This document shows positions 53,067 to 62,396 of a DNA stretch of 64,000 nt, piece by piece. The notes beneath the pieces are model-generated. The model was given only the letters and a program-made list of their open reading frames with translations, did not search any database and was not told where the DNA came from. Position 1 is the stretch's first letter; each line of letters begins with the position of its first letter. This DNA comes from Tistlia consotensis USBA 355 (GTDB taxonomy: Bacteria; Pseudomonadota; Alphaproteobacteria; Kiloniellales; DSM-21159): positions 1 through 64,000 of the forward strand of contig NZ_FWZX01000023.1 in the NCBI RefSeq assembly GCF_900177295.1, read 5' to 3'. Position numbers and translations under genes: made by a program.

Positions 53067-53612
53067 ATGACGGCATTGGTCCAGGAGATCACCCGAGAGC
53101 ATCGCAACATCGCCCAGGTGCTGCGGCTGCTCGAGCGCGAGATCGGCGCCTTCGAGGAGGGCGAGGGCTTCGACGCCGAGCTCTGGCACCTGATCCTCGA
53201 CTACCTGCGCGACTTCCCGGCCCGGGTCCATCATCCCAAGGAGGACCTGATCTACCGCCGCCTGATGGAGCGCCAGAGCGAGGCGGCGCCGGCCCTGCAG
53301 GACCTGGAGGCCGAGCACGTCCGCCTCGCCGCGACGCTGGACCGTCTCGCCGGGCTGGTCGAGGCGGTCGAGCGCGACGTCGAGCTGCCGCGCTGCCTGC
53401 TGGTCGGCGCGGCCCGCGACTTCCTCGCCTTCCAGCGCACCCACATGCTGCGCGAGGAGGAGTCCTTCCTGCCCTTCGCCGAGAGCCGCCTGACGGCCGC
53501 CGACTGGCAGGCCGTCGCCGCCCGGGCCCAGAAGCGCCCGGATCCGCTGTTCGACGAGCAGGAGGAGAAGCGCTTCGCCGAGCTGCGCACCGCGATCCTG
53601 GAGGCGTCCTGA
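53067..53612 (+). CDS. Hemerythrin HHE-domain protein
   Basis: A 181-residue four-helix protein. Iron-ligand candidates are ITREHRNIAQVLRLLERE (His12), FPARVHHPKEDLIYRRL (HHxxEE-like), EAEHVRLAATLDRL and QRTHMLREEESFLPFAE, the typical H...HxxxE...H...HxxxE set. It may bind or sense oxygen, NO or iron, as for YtfE-like proteins. GAGGGAGACGAGG precedes the ATG. It stands alone between a dehydrogenase and queF. Confidence 0.88.
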   Translation: MTALVQEITREHRNIAQVLRLLEREIGAFEEGEGFDAELWHLILDYLRDFPARVHHPKEDLIYRRLMERQSEAAPALQDLEAEHVRLAATLDRLAGLVEAVERDVELPRCLLVGAARDFLAFQRTHMLREEESFLPFAESRLTAADWQAVAARAQKRPDPLFDEQEEKRFAELRTAILEAS

Positions 53613-53636
53613 CCCCGCCCCCGGGGGCGCTCCGGC

Positions 53637-54092
53637 TCAGCCGCGCCCGCGATAGGGCGGCACGCCCTGGTCGGGCAGCCAGAGGCCGGCCGGCGGCGGG
53701 CCGCTCTGCCAGAACACGTCGATCGGGATGCCGCCGCGCGGATACCAGTAGCCGCCGATCCTGAGCCAGCGCGGCGCGACGGCGGCGACGATGCGCCTGG
53801 CGATCCTGAGCGTCGTGTCCTCGTGGAAGCAGCCCTCGTTGCGGAAGGCCGCGAGGTAGAGCTTCAGCGACTTCGATTCGACCAGCCAGCGGTCCGGCAC
53901 GTAGTCGATCACCAGGTGCGCGAAGTCGGGCTGGCCGGTCACCGGGCAGAGCGCGGTGAACTCCGGGCAGGTGAAGCGGGCCAGGAAGTCGAGGTCCGGG
54001 TTGCCGTTCGGCACGCGCTCCAGCACGGCCTCGTCGGGCGAGGCCGGCGCCTGGACGCTGCGCCCGAGCTGCGTCAGCTCCTCGCCGGTCAT
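53637..54092 (-). CDS. queF: NADPH-dependent 7-cyano-7-deazaguanine reductase QueF
   Basis: A 151-residue short-type (unimodular) QueF converting preQ0 to preQ1 in queuosine synthesis. Motifs seen are [27 protein letters not shown] with the catalytic Cys, [21 protein letters not shown] (the QueF motif and the substrate Glu/His), and [15 protein letters not shown]. The ATG at 54090-54092 gives the normal length. The other queuosine genes are not in the window. Confidence 0.95.
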   Translation of the reverse strand: MTGEELTQLGRSVQAPASPDEAVLERVPNGNPDLDFLARFTCPEFTALCPVTGQPDFAHLVIDYVPDRWLVESKSLKLYLAAFRNEGCFHEDTTLRIARRIVAAVAPRWLRIGGYWYPRGGIPIDVFWQSGPPPAGLWLPDQGVPPYRGRG

Positions 54093-54171
54093 TGTTCTGC
54101 AATCCTGAGCATGACGACCAATCCTTCGGTGCCCGGGGGCGGGTGCTTCCGCCCGACCGTGCCCCTGCATC

Positions 54172-54280
54172 CGTCATCCCCGCGAAGGCGGGGATCCATC
54201 GTGAGGCGCCGGTCGGCACCGGCGGTCGCGCCGCGCTCATGTCGGATTCCCTATGGATCCCCGCCTTCGCGGGGATGACG
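54172..54280. repeat. REP-like inverted repeat (28-bp perfect arms)
   Basis: Arm 54172-54199 and arm 54253-54280 are exact reverse complements, separated by 53 bp. Each arm itself holds the small hairpin ATCCCCGCGAAGGCGGGGAT. This GTCATCCCCGCGAAGGCGGGGATCCA-type core is the widespread intergenic palindrome of proteobacteria. The pair in opposite orientation forms a REPIN-like element between the queF and pntB genes. Confidence 0.9.
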
Positions 54281-54335
54281 AGGGAAGAGCGGTAGCGAGC
54301 CCCGGGGAAAGGATCGGGGCCTGGGCGGACCGGCC

Positions 54336-55730
54336 CTAGTGCTCCAGCGCCTTGACGATGTCCTCGCACATCTTCTTGGCGTCGGCCAGCAGCATCATGG
54401 TCTGGTCCATGTAGAACAGCGGGTTGTCGACGCCGGCGTAGCCGCTGGCCATCGAGCGCTTCACGAACAGCACGTTCCGGGCCTTCTCGACGTCGAGCAC
54501 CGGCATGCCGTAGATCGGCGAGGACTTGTCGGTCTTGGCCGCCGGGTTGGTGACGTCGTTGGCGCCGATCACGAAGGCGACGTCGGTCTCGGCGAACTCG
54601 CGGTTGATCTCCTCCATCTCGAAGACCTCGTCGTAGGGCACGTTGGCCTCCGCGAGCAGCACGTTCATGTGGCCGGGCATGCGGCCGGCCACCGGATGGA
54701 TCGCGTACTTGACCTCGACCCCCTCCTCCTTGAGCAGGTCGGCCATCTCGCGCAGCACGTGCTGGGCCTGGGCGACCGCCATGCCGTAGCCCGGCACGAT
54801 GATCACCTTGTCGGCGTTCTTCATCAGGAAGGCGGCGTCCTCGGCCGAGCCGGCGCGGTGCGTCTTGTCGCCCTGCTCGCCGCCGCCGGCCACGGCGCTC
54901 TCGCCGCCGAAGCCGCCGAGGATGACCGAGAAGAACGAGCGGTTCATCCCCTTGCACATGATGTAGCTGAGGATCGCGCCGGAGGAGCCGACCAGGGCGC
55001 CGGTGACGATCAGCAGGTTGTTCTCCAGGGTGAAGCCGATGCCGGCGGCCGCCCAGCCCGAATAGGAGTTCAGCATCGAGATCACGACCGGCATGTCGGC
55101 GCCGCCGATCGGGATGATGATCAGCACGCCGAGCGCCAGGGTGACGACCAGGATCAGCCAGTAGGCCGCCGGCGCGTTGCTGACGCACAGCCAGGCGATC
55201 AGCAGGACGACCAGGATGCCGAGCGCCAGGTTCAGCAGGTGCTGGCCGGCGAAGGTCACCGGCTTGCCGCTGACCAGGCCCTGCAGCTTGCAGAAGGCGA
55301 CGATCGAGCCGGTGAAGGTGATCGCGCCGATCGCCGTGCCGAGCGACATCTCGATCAGCGAGTTCAGCTGGATGGCGCCGGGCGTGCCGATGCCGTAGGC
55401 CGAGGGATTGTAGAAGGCCGCCGCGGCGACGAAGACCGCGGCCAGGCCGACCAGCGAGTGGAAGGCCGCGACCAGCTGCGGCAGCGCCGTCATCTGGATG
55501 CGGTAGGCGATGAAGGTGCCGATGCCGCCGCCGATCACGATGCCGGCGACGATCAGGCCGAGGTTGAATTCCTGCAGCTGGGTCAGCGTGGTCAGGATCG
55601 CGATCGCCATGCCGAGCATGCCGAGGCGGTTGCCGTTGCGCGCGCTCTCCGGATGCGACAGGCCGCGCAGCGCCAGGATGAACAGCACCGAGGCGATCAG
55701 GTAGAGCAGGGCGGCGAGATCGTGGCTCAT
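54336..55730 (-). CDS. pntB: NAD(P) transhydrogenase subunit beta
   Basis: A 464-residue membrane subunit: about nine hydrophobic segments in the first 290 residues (MSHDLAALLYLIASVLFILALRGLSHPESARNGN is the family start), then the NADP(H)-binding domain III with VPGYGMAVAQAQHVLREM, HPVAGRMPGHMNVLLAEA and GANDVTNPAAKTDKSSPIYGMP. Together with the alpha subunits it couples proton entry to reduction of NADP+ by NADH. Last gene of pntA1-pntA2-pntB, 16 bp after pntA2. Confidence 0.97.
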   Translation of the reverse strand: MSHDLAALLYLIASVLFILALRGLSHPESARNGNRLGMLGMAIAILTTLTQLQEFNLGLIVAGIVIGGGIGTFIAYRIQMTALPQLVAAFHSLVGLAAVFVAAAAFYNPSAYGIGTPGAIQLNSLIEMSLGTAIGAITFTGSIVAFCKLQGLVSGKPVTFAGQHLLNLALGILVVLLIAWLCVSNAPAAYWLILVVTLALGVLIIIPIGGADMPVVISMLNSYSGWAAAGIGFTLENNLLIVTGALVGSSGAILSYIMCKGMNRSFFSVILGGFGGESAVAGGGEQGDKTHRAGSAEDAAFLMKNADKVIIVPGYGMAVAQAQHVLREMADLLKEEGVEVKYAIHPVAGRMPGHMNVLLAEANVPYDEVFEMEEINREFAETDVAFVIGANDVTNPAAKTDKSSPIYGMPVLDVEKARNVLFVKRSMASGYAGVDNPLFYMDQTMMLLADAKKMCEDIVKALEH

Positions 55731-55746
55731 GGTTCCGCTCCGTCCC

Positions 55747-56199
55747 CTACTTGGCCTTGCCCGCGGCGGCGGACCGGTCCTTCTTCTTGAACATCGACAG
55801 CATCCGGTGGGTCACCAGGAAGCCGCCGAAGATGTTGACGCTGGCCAGCGTCACGGCGACGAAGCCCATGACCTCGGAGAAGCCGGCGCCCGAGCCCGCG
55901 GCGATCAGCGCGCCGACGATGATCACCGAGGAGATCGCGTTGGTGACGCCCATCAGCGGCGAGTGCAGCGCCGGCGTGACCCGCCAGACGACGTGGTAGC
56001 CGACGAAGACCGCCAGCACGAAGACCGTGAGGCCGACGATCAGGGGCGAGCTCATGTGCTCGGCACCGCCGCCGCTCGTCGCCAGCGTGCCGCCGGCCTG
56101 CCGGCTGGCGTCGACGGCGAGAGCGCCGAGGTCGTGGGCCAGCTCGGCGGCGTCGCCGGCGATGCCGTGCAGCCGCTCGATCAGCTCGTTACTTGCCAT
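55747..56199 (-). CDS. pntA2: NAD(P) transhydrogenase subunit alpha part 2
   Basis: A 150-residue membrane subunit with about four hydrophobic segments ([55 protein letters not shown]). [18 protein letters not shown] is the family signature. In E. coli this region is fused to PntA; separate genes are typical of alphaproteobacteria such as Rhodospirillum rubrum. An N-terminal extension of about 45 residues precedes the first membrane segment. It overlaps pntA1 by 11 bp. Confidence 0.95.
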   Translation of the reverse strand: MASNELIERLHGIAGDAAELAHDLGALAVDASRQAGGTLATSGGGAEHMSSPLIVGLTVFVLAVFVGYHVVWRVTPALHSPLMGVTNAISSVIIVGALIAAGSGAGFSEVMGFVAVTLASVNIFGGFLVTHRMLSMFKKKDRSAAAGKAK

Positions 56200-57577
56200 T
56201 CTTCTCGGCCTCCTGCGCTGCCGGGCCCTGGCCGTCGCCGGCCGCCCTGTCCTCGCTCGGCACCTCGCCCGGCGTCTCGCCCGGTGTCCCGCCCGGTGTC
56301 TCGGAGGCGCCCGGCTGCGGCGCGGCGGGCTTGGCAGCCGCCTTCTTCGCGGGGGCCTTCTTCGCCGGGGCCTTCTTGACCGGAGCCTTCTTTGCCGCCG
56401 CCGGCTCGGCCGGCGCGTCGCCGCCGGCCTTGGCCAGCTCGGCCTTCACCTGCTCCAGGTTCGGATGGACGATCTCGCCGTCGCGGGTCACGACCGTGCT
56501 CTTGACGATCTCGTCGTCCCAGTCGACCGCCAGCTTCTTCTCGGCCTTGTCCCAGAGCAGCGAGACCAGGTTGAACAGGTTGGTCGCGTAGAGCTGCGAG
56601 GTGTCGGTGGCGAGGCGCGCCGGCAGGTTGCGGTGGCCGATGATCTTGACGCCGTGCTTGACCGCGATCCGGTCCGGCTCGGAGAGCTCGCAGTTGCCGC
56701 CGGTCTCGACCGCGAGATCGACGATCACCGAGCCCGGCTTCATCGACTCGACCATCTCGGCGGAGATCAGCTTCGGCGCCGGCCGGCCGGGGATCAGCGC
56801 CGTGGTGATCACGATGTCCATCTTCTTGATCGTCTCGGCGGTCAGCTCGGCCTGCTTCTTCTTGTAGGCGTCGCTCATCTCCTTGGCGTAGCCGCCGGCG
56901 GTCTCGGCCTGCTTGAACTCCTCGTCCTCGACCGCGACGAACTTGGCGCCGAGCGATTCGACCTGCTCCTTGGCGGCCGGGCGCACGTCGGTCGCGTGCA
57001 CCACGGCGCCGAGGCGCCGGGCCGTGGCGATCGCCTGCAGGCCGGCGACGCCGGCGCCCATGACCAGGACCTGGGCCGGATTGACCCGGCCGGCCGCGGT
57101 CATCATCAGCGGGAAGGCGCGGCCGAACTCGCCGGCGGCGTCGATCACCGCCTTGTAGCCGGCCAGGTTGGCCTGGCTCGACAGCACGTCCATCGACTGC
57201 GCGCGCGTGATGCGCGGCATGAACTCCATGGCGAAGGCCGTGATCCCGGCGTCGGCCAGGGCCTTGAGCTCGGCGCCGGCGCGATAGGGATCGACCAGCG
57301 AGAGCAGCAGCGTGCCCCTGTCGAAGGCCTTGGCTTCCGCCGCCGTCGGGCGCTGCACCTTGAGCGCGATGCCGGCACCGGCCAGGGCCGCCTTGGCGTC
57401 CTTGGCCAGCGTCGCGCCGGCCTGCTCGTAGAGCGAGTCGGGCAGGCTGGCGCCGTCGCCGGCACCGGTCTCGACCGCGATCTCGAAGCCGAGGCCGAGA
57501 TACTTCTTCACGACCTCGGGCGTCGCGGCCACGCGGGCCTCTCCCGGGCGCCGCTCCTTCAGGATGGCGATCTTCAT
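56189..57577 (-). CDS. pntA1: NAD(P) transhydrogenase subunit alpha part 1 with Lys/Ala/Pro-rich tail
   Basis: The soluble NAD(H)-binding domain [27 protein letters not shown] at the start, [27 protein letters not shown], the Rossmann motif [22 protein letters not shown], and the RQD-loop region further on. At 462 residues it is about 75 longer than the R. rubrum subunit. The extra part, from about residue 390, is a low-complexity tail of KKAP/KKAPA repeats followed by a Pro/Gly/Glu segment, resembling histone-H1-like tails. It is the first gene of the pnt operon. Confidence 0.95.
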   Translation of the reverse strand: MKIAILKERRPGEARVAATPEVVKKYLGLGFEIAVETGAGDGASLPDSLYEQAGATLAKDAKAALAGAGIALKVQRPTAAEAKAFDRGTLLLSLVDPYRAGAELKALADAGITAFAMEFMPRITRAQSMDVLSSQANLAGYKAVIDAAGEFGRAFPLMMTAAGRVNPAQVLVMGAGVAGLQAIATARRLGAVVHATDVRPAAKEQVESLGAKFVAVEDEEFKQAETAGGYAKEMSDAYKKKQAELTAETIKKMDIVITTALIPGRPAPKLISAEMVESMKPGSVIVDLAVETGGNCELSEPDRIAVKHGVKIIGHRNLPARLATDTSQLYATNLFNLVSLLWDKAEKKLAVDWDDEIVKSTVVTRDGEIVHPNLEQVKAELAKAGGDAPAEPAAAKKAPVKKAPAKKAPAKKAAAKPAAPQPGASETPGGTPGETPGEVPSEDRAAGDGQGPAAQEAEKNGK

Positions 57578-57617
57578 GGACCTTCCGCCGTCTTTGGTGC
57601 GATTCCCCTAGCGGCCG

Positions 57618-58394
57618 CTACCATGCCGTGGCCAGGGCCTGCCCGCAAGGGCGGTGCCTGCAGGAATCCGGCAGGCGTCCGACCAGCGGCCGGCCTTCGA
57701 TCTCGCGGATCAGCTTGCGCCGGATCGCGGCGGCGAAGTCGGCGTAGCCGGACGCGACCTCGACGAAGGCGCCGGCCCCGCCGATCAGGTGCCGGCGGTA
57801 GTAGTCGGCGAGGCCGGGCTCGTCCTGGACGATCGCCAGGCCGTTGATCGTGATGCCGCGCAGCAGGGCGAAGGCGCGGCCCTGGGCGATGTCCAGGCTC
57901 CACTCGCGGAACGGTGTCTCGCTGCCGTCGCCCGAGACGTCGATGACCTTGCGGTCGGCGGCCAGGCCGCTCTGCCCGATCTGCCAGGCGGCGTACTGCA
58001 GGGCCTTGCCGATGCCGGTGCCGCCGCGCACGACGCGGCGCGGGAAGCGCTCGATCAGCTGCGCCACGCGCTCGGCCGAGGCCGGCCCGTCGATCCGCTG
58101 CCAGCCCGAGCTGTCCTTCGGCCGATTGGCCTCGGACCAGACGGCGAGGTTGACCGCGATGCTGCCGCGGGCGCCCTCGGCGATCGCCTGCTGGACCTCG
58201 GGCGCGCGCAGCGCCGCGGCGATGCCGCCGAGCTGCAGGGCGTACTCGCCGTCGTCGACGGAGCCGGAGGCGTCGACCGCCAGCACCAGCAGCAGGTCGA
58301 GCGGCCCTGCGCCGCCCGGGTCGGCGCAGGCAGGCCCGGCCGGCAGCAGCAGGGCGGCGAGCAGCGCGGCGAGGACCGGCAGGAGTGGGCGCAT
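57618..58394 (-). CDS. Secreted DUF1194-type von Willebrand factor A protein
   Basis: A 258-residue exported protein with signal peptide (LLPVLAALLAALLLPAGPACA). The VWA domain holds the metal-ion-dependent adhesion site: VLAVDASGSVDDGEYALQL (DxSxS), then the Thr in VRGGTGIGKAL and the Asp in VIDVSGDGSET. The remainder fits the DUF1194 family. It lies 40 bp upstream of pntA1 on the same strand, but a functional link is not obvious. A short Cys-containing tail (PDSCRHRPCGQ) ends the protein. Confidence 0.9.
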   Translation of the reverse strand: MRPLLPVLAALLAALLLPAGPACADPGGAGPLDLLLVLAVDASGSVDDGEYALQLGGIAAALRAPEVQQAIAEGARGSIAVNLAVWSEANRPKDSSGWQRIDGPASAERVAQLIERFPRRVVRGGTGIGKALQYAAWQIGQSGLAADRKVIDVSGDGSETPFREWSLDIAQGRAFALLRGITINGLAIVQDEPGLADYYRRHLIGGAGAFVEVASGYADFAAAIRRKLIREIEGRPLVGRLPDSCRHRPCGQALATAW

Positions 58395-58420
58395 GGCCCC
58401 AAGACTAGGGCGCGACGGCG

Positions 58421-58457
58421 CCCGCGTCGAAGCCCCGCGTCGAAGCCCCGCGTCGAA
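58421..58457. repeat. Short direct repeat, 2.8 copies of a 13-bp unit
   Basis: CCCGCGTCGAAGC is repeated at 58421-58433 and 58434-58446, with a partial third copy at 58447-58457. It lies in the 88-bp gap between the VWA gene start and the histidine kinase end. It may be a slippage product or a set of regulator sites. Confidence 0.8.
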
Positions 58458-58482
58458 CCATCGTCGCCGGCCCAGTGGCGGC

Positions 58483-59889
58483 TCAGGCTTCCTCGGGCTT
58501 GAAGGTCCAGACGATGCGCAGGCCGGGCTCGTTGTCCTGCAGCTCGAGCCGGCTGTCGTGCAGCTTGGCGACCGCCGCCGCCAGCGACAGGCCGAGGCCG
58601 CTGCCCGGACGGCTGCGGCTCTCGTCGAGGCGCACGAAGCGCTGCAGCACGGCGGCGCGCGAGGCGGCCGGCACGCCGGGGCCGCGGTCGGCGACGCACA
58701 GCACCGTCTCGCCGTCGCGCCGGCTGAGCGCGATGCGGATCTCGCCGCCGCTGGCGCCGTACTTGAGCGCGTTGTCGACCAGGTTCGAGATCGCCTGGGC
58801 GAGCAGCTGGCGGTGGCCGAGGATCGGCGCCGGGCCGCCGGCCGAGATGAACAGCCGGCAGTCGGATTCCTCGGCGAGCGGCTCGTAGAGCTCGCCGAGC
58901 TCGGCGACCAGCTCGGCGAGGTCGACGCTCTCGAAGGAGACGCGGGTGACGCCGGCCTCGGCCTCGGCGATGGCGATCAGCGAATCGAAGGTGCCGCGGA
59001 TTGTCTCGACGTCGGTCAGGGCCTGCTCCAGCACCTGGCGGTCGAGGCTCTGGCCTTCGCCCTCCCCCCCGGGCGGCAGCGCGTCGTGCTCGCGCAGCGC
59101 CATCTCGATGCGGCTGCGCAGCCGGGTCAGCGGGCTGCGCAGGTCGTGGGCCAGGCTGTCGGTGACGATGCGCATGCCGGTCATCAGGGTCTCGATCCGC
59201 GCCAGCATGCGGTTCAGGTTCTCGGCCAGGCGGTCGAAGGCGTCGCCGGTGCCGCTCAGCGGCACGCGCTGGGTGAGGTCGCCGTCGACGATGCGCCGGC
59301 TGGTCTGGCTGACCGTCTCGACGCGGCTGAACAGGTAGCGGCCGAGCAGCCAGCCGCCGAGCGCGCCGAGCAGCAGCGCCGCGCCGAGGCCCCAGCCGAT
59401 CGCCTCCAGGATGGTCCGGCGCAGCGATTCGCGCGCGCCCAGGTCGCGGCCGACCAGCAGGCGGAAGCCGCCCTGCAGCTCGAAGGCGCGGGCGCCGACC
59501 AGCACCTGCTCGGTGTGCTCCAGGGTGCGGTAGAGCTTCAGGCGCAGCCATTCGCCGTTCGGCTGCGCGGCCTCGGGCCAGGCCAGCAGGTTGCCGGCGA
59601 GCCGGCGGCCGGTCGGGCTGACCAGCAGGTAGACGTTGTCGGTGTCGCCGCCGGGCGAGCTGCGCTGCTGGATGACCTCGAGCAGGCGCGGCAGGCCCTC
59701 CTCGGCGTACTGCTCGGCCAGGCCGCGCAGCTCGGCCTGCACCGTGTCGGCGACCTGCCGCTCGATGACGTCGACGCTCGACCAGTAGACGAAGCTGCCG
59801 AGCGCGGCCATCGAGGTCGCGAAGAGCAGGGCGTAGAGGGCCGCGAAGCGGAAGCTCGCCCCGCGCCACCAGCGTGGCGATGCCGTCAC
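58483..59889 (-). CDS. Membrane sensor histidine kinase (OmpR-partner type)
   Basis: A 468-residue kinase. TM1 is FAALYALLFATSMAALGSFVYW, a periplasmic domain of about 130 residues follows, TM2 is IGWGLGAALLLGALGGWLLG, then HAMP, HisKA with His248 in SLAHDLRSPLTRLRSR, and the ATPase domain (AISNLVDNALKYGA, DRGPGVPAASRAAV, GSGLGLSLAAAVAKLH). It starts with GTG in a 4-bp overlap with the response regulator upstream. TctE/QseC-like in layout. The stimulus is unknown. Confidence 0.93.
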   Translation of the reverse strand: MTASPRWWRGASFRFAALYALLFATSMAALGSFVYWSSVDVIERQVADTVQAELRGLAEQYAEEGLPRLLEVIQQRSSPGGDTDNVYLLVSPTGRRLAGNLLAWPEAAQPNGEWLRLKLYRTLEHTEQVLVGARAFELQGGFRLLVGRDLGARESLRRTILEAIGWGLGAALLLGALGGWLLGRYLFSRVETVSQTSRRIVDGDLTQRVPLSGTGDAFDRLAENLNRMLARIETLMTGMRIVTDSLAHDLRSPLTRLRSRIEMALREHDALPPGGEGEGQSLDRQVLEQALTDVETIRGTFDSLIAIAEAEAGVTRVSFESVDLAELVAELGELYEPLAEESDCRLFISAGGPAPILGHRQLLAQAISNLVDNALKYGASGGEIRIALSRRDGETVLCVADRGPGVPAASRAAVLQRFVRLDESRSRPGSGLGLSLAAAVAKLHDSRLELQDNEPGLRIVWTFKPEEA

Positions 59890-60563
59890 GCGTCCTCCGC
59901 CAGCCGGTAGCCGACGCCGCGGACCGTATGGATCAGCGGGCGGTCGAACTCCCGGTCGATCTTCTGCCTGAGCCGGCTGACGTGGACGTCGATGACGTTG
60001 GTCTGGGGGTCGAAGTGGTAGTCCCAGACGCCCTCGAGCAGCATCGTGCGGGTCACGGTCTGGCCGTTGTGGCGCAGCAGGTACTCGAGCAGCTTGAACT
60101 CGCGGGGCTGCAGGTCGATCGCCTTGCCCGAGCGCGTCACCCGGCGCGCCAGCAGGTCCATCTCGAGGTCCGCGACGTTGAGCTTGGTCTGGGCGACCGC
60201 GGAGCTGCGCCGGCGCGACAGCGCCTCGATGCGGGCGAGCAGCTCGGAGAAGGCGAAGGGCTTGACCAGGTAGTCGTCGCCGCCGGCCTTCAGGCCCTTG
60301 ACCCGCTCGTCGACGTGGCCGACCGCGGAGAGGATCAGGACCGGCGTCTCGATCTCGGCCGCGCGCAGCGCCTGCAGCACGGCGAGGCCGTCGAGCTTGG
60401 GCAGCATGCGGTCGAGGACGACCGCGTCGTAGTCGCCGCCCGAGGCCAGGAACAGGCCCTCCCGCCCGTCGGCGGCGGTGTCGACGGTGTGGCCGGCCTC
60501 GGTCAGGCCCTTGGCCAGGTAGTCGGCGGTCTTCGCATCGTCTTCGACGATCAGGATACGCAT
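59886..60563 (-). CDS. OmpR-family response regulator
   Basis: A 225-residue regulator. The receiver has EDD at 7-9, phospho-acceptor Asp51 in VVLDRMLP, the Ser of LILSAVGHVDE at the conserved Thr position and Lys in LVKPFAFSEL. The winged-helix domain is complete: DLQPREFKLLEYLLRHNGQTV, then NVIDVHVSRLRQKID and HTVRGVGYRLAED. It belongs to the TctD/CusR/QseB-like group by sequence. It is translationally coupled to the kinase and lies downstream of the DegP-type gene, behind that gene's terminator. Confidence 0.94.
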   Translation of the reverse strand: MRILIVEDDAKTADYLAKGLTEAGHTVDTAADGREGLFLASGGDYDAVVLDRMLPKLDGLAVLQALRAAEIETPVLILSAVGHVDERVKGLKAGGDDYLVKPFAFSELLARIEALSRRRSSAVAQTKLNVADLEMDLLARRVTRSGKAIDLQPREFKLLEYLLRHNGQTVTRTMLLEGVWDYHFDPQTNVIDVHVSRLRQKIDREFDRPLIHTVRGVGYRLAEDA

Positions 60564-60616
60564 CGCGGTGTCACTCCCCCTTGCTCGTAATAGTGCGGTT
60601 TTCCCTGGTTTTGCGC

Positions 60617-60652
60617 AAAAGAAAGGGCCGGCCGCTGCCTGCGACCGGCCCT
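60617..60652 (-). terminator. Intrinsic terminator of the DegP-type gene
   Basis: On the minus strand the stem AGGGCCGGTCGC / GCGGCCGGCCCT (12 bp, one G-U) with loop AGGCA is followed by TTTCTTTT. It begins 30 bp after the protease stop and separates that gene from the response regulator. Confidence 0.92.
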
Positions 60653-60681
60653 CCCACCCCGGCCGACGGGGACGAAGGGGC

Positions 60682-62142
60682 TTAGGCGCCGGCCAGGGTC
60701 AGCCCGAGGTAGAGGGCGTTGCCGTCCCGCTTGACCAGCAGGGCGACCGCCTTCTTGTCGTGCTCGCGGGCCTGGTCGATCGCCTTGTCCAGCGCAGCCG
60801 GGGTGTCGACCGTCTTGCCGTCGACCTCCGAGATCACGTCGCCTGGCTTCAGGCCCTGGCGGGCCGCCAGACCGTTCGGCGCGACGCCGGTGACCACCAC
60901 GCCCTTGGTCGAGCTGTCGAGCTGCAGCTGGTCGCGCAGCTCCGGCGTCAGGGCCGACAGCTTGGCGCCGAGCTTGTCCGACTCGCCCTGGCTCGGCTGC
61001 TCGAGGGCGGCCGTCTGCTGCGGGTTCATCTTGGCGATGGTGACGTCGAGCGACTTCTGCTGGCCGTTGCGCAGCACCTCGACGTCGACGTCGGTGCCGG
61101 GCTTCACGGCGGCGACCAGACGCGGCAGGTCGCGCATCGTATCGATCTGCTCGCCGTTGAACTGCGTGATCACGTCGCCCGACTTGAAGCCCGCCTTCTG
61201 GGCTGGCGAGTGGTCGAACACGTCGGCGACCAGGGCACCGTGGTCCTCCTTGATGCCGAAGGCCTGGGCCAGCTCCGGGGTGACCTGCTGGATCTTGACG
61301 CCCAGCCAGCCGCGCTCGACCGAGCCGTGCTCGCGCAGCTGCGCGATGACGTTCTGGGCCAGGTTCGACGGGATCGCGAAGCCGATGCCGACCGAGCCGC
61401 CATTCGGCGAGTAGATCGCCGAGTTGATGCCGATGACCTTGCCGTCGATGTTGAACATCGGGCCGCCCGAGTTGCCGCGGTTGATCGCGGCGTCGGTCTG
61501 GATGAAGTCGTCGTACGGGCCGGCGCCGATGTCACGGCCGCGGGCCGAGACGATGCCGGCGGTCACGGTGCCGCCGAGGCCGAAGGGGTTGCCGATCGCC
61601 AGCACCCAGTCGCCGACCTCCATCTTGTCGGAGTCGCCCCAGGTCACGGTCGGCAGCGGCTTGTCGGTCTTGACCTTGAGCAGCGCCAGGTCGGTCTTCG
61701 GGTCGGTGCCGAGAACCTTGGCGTCGAACTGGCGGCCGTCGCTCAGCTTGATGCTGACCTTGTCGGCCTTGTCGACCACGTGGTTGTTGGTGACGACGTA
61801 GCCGTCGGCGTCGATCACGAAGCCGGAGCCGAGGGCGCGCTCGGGGCCCTGCGGAGCCTGCTGCATCGGGCCGAAGTGCTTGAAGAAGTCCTCGAAGGGC
61901 GTGCCCTCGAAGGGGTTGGGGGCGTTTTGCGGACCGGCGTCGCCGCTGGCCGTCGGATGGTCGATCTCGGACGTGATCAGCACGACCGCCGGGCTGACCT
62001 TCTTGACCAGGCCCGCGAAGGACTCGGGCACCGGCGCCGCGGCCGCCACCTGGGTCCAAACGAGCAGGCCACCTGCCAGCGCGGCGCCGGCCCAGCGGAT
62101 CGGCCGGCTGAGCGGCCGCGCTTTCGTCGTCTGGGTTAGCAT
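60682..62142 (-). CDS. degP: DegP/HtrA-type periplasmic serine protease
   Basis: A 486-residue Do-type protease. The signal peptide or anchor is IRWAGAALAGGLLVWTQVAAAAP. The catalytic triad is His in VVTNNHVVDKAD, Asp in KTDLALLKVK and Ser in GNSGGPMFN. Two PDZ domains follow (GWLGVKIQQVTPELAQAFGI; AKLSALTPELRDQL to the C-terminus). A Pro/Gly-rich LA-loop segment (TASGDAGPQNAPNPFEG) precedes the protease core. It acts in periplasmic protein quality control. GAGG precedes the ATG. Divergent from the FAD-dependent oxidoreductase gene. Confidence 0.95.
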   Translation of the reverse strand: MLTQTTKARPLSRPIRWAGAALAGGLLVWTQVAAAAPVPESFAGLVKKVSPAVVLITSEIDHPTASGDAGPQNAPNPFEGTPFEDFFKHFGPMQQAPQGPERALGSGFVIDADGYVVTNNHVVDKADKVSIKLSDGRQFDAKVLGTDPKTDLALLKVKTDKPLPTVTWGDSDKMEVGDWVLAIGNPFGLGGTVTAGIVSARGRDIGAGPYDDFIQTDAAINRGNSGGPMFNIDGKVIGINSAIYSPNGGSVGIGFAIPSNLAQNVIAQLREHGSVERGWLGVKIQQVTPELAQAFGIKEDHGALVADVFDHSPAQKAGFKSGDVITQFNGEQIDTMRDLPRLVAAVKPGTDVDVEVLRNGQQKSLDVTIAKMNPQQTAALEQPSQGESDKLGAKLSALTPELRDQLQLDSSTKGVVVTGVAPNGLAARQGLKPGDVISEVDGKTVDTPAALDKAIDQAREHDKKAVALLVKRDGNALYLGLTLAGA

Positions 62143-62396
62143 CTCTGCACCTCTTGTGCGTTGGGGGATTCCGGAGGACGCCACGACCTATTGCCGGGGC
62201 GCTCGACTAGGAGAATGGTGAGGGGCGTCTTACGGTCCCCTGTCCGGCACATTAAGACTTGTCCACCTTCCGGTAAGGAAAGCGGCGGCCGCGCCGCCGG
62301 CGCCGGTCCGGCCTGCGCAAAGCCCGCTTTGGCGCCCCGTTCGGCGCCGTGTAAGCTGCCTCGCGCTTGGGATTGGCCGGGGAGGGGCGGAGCGCT

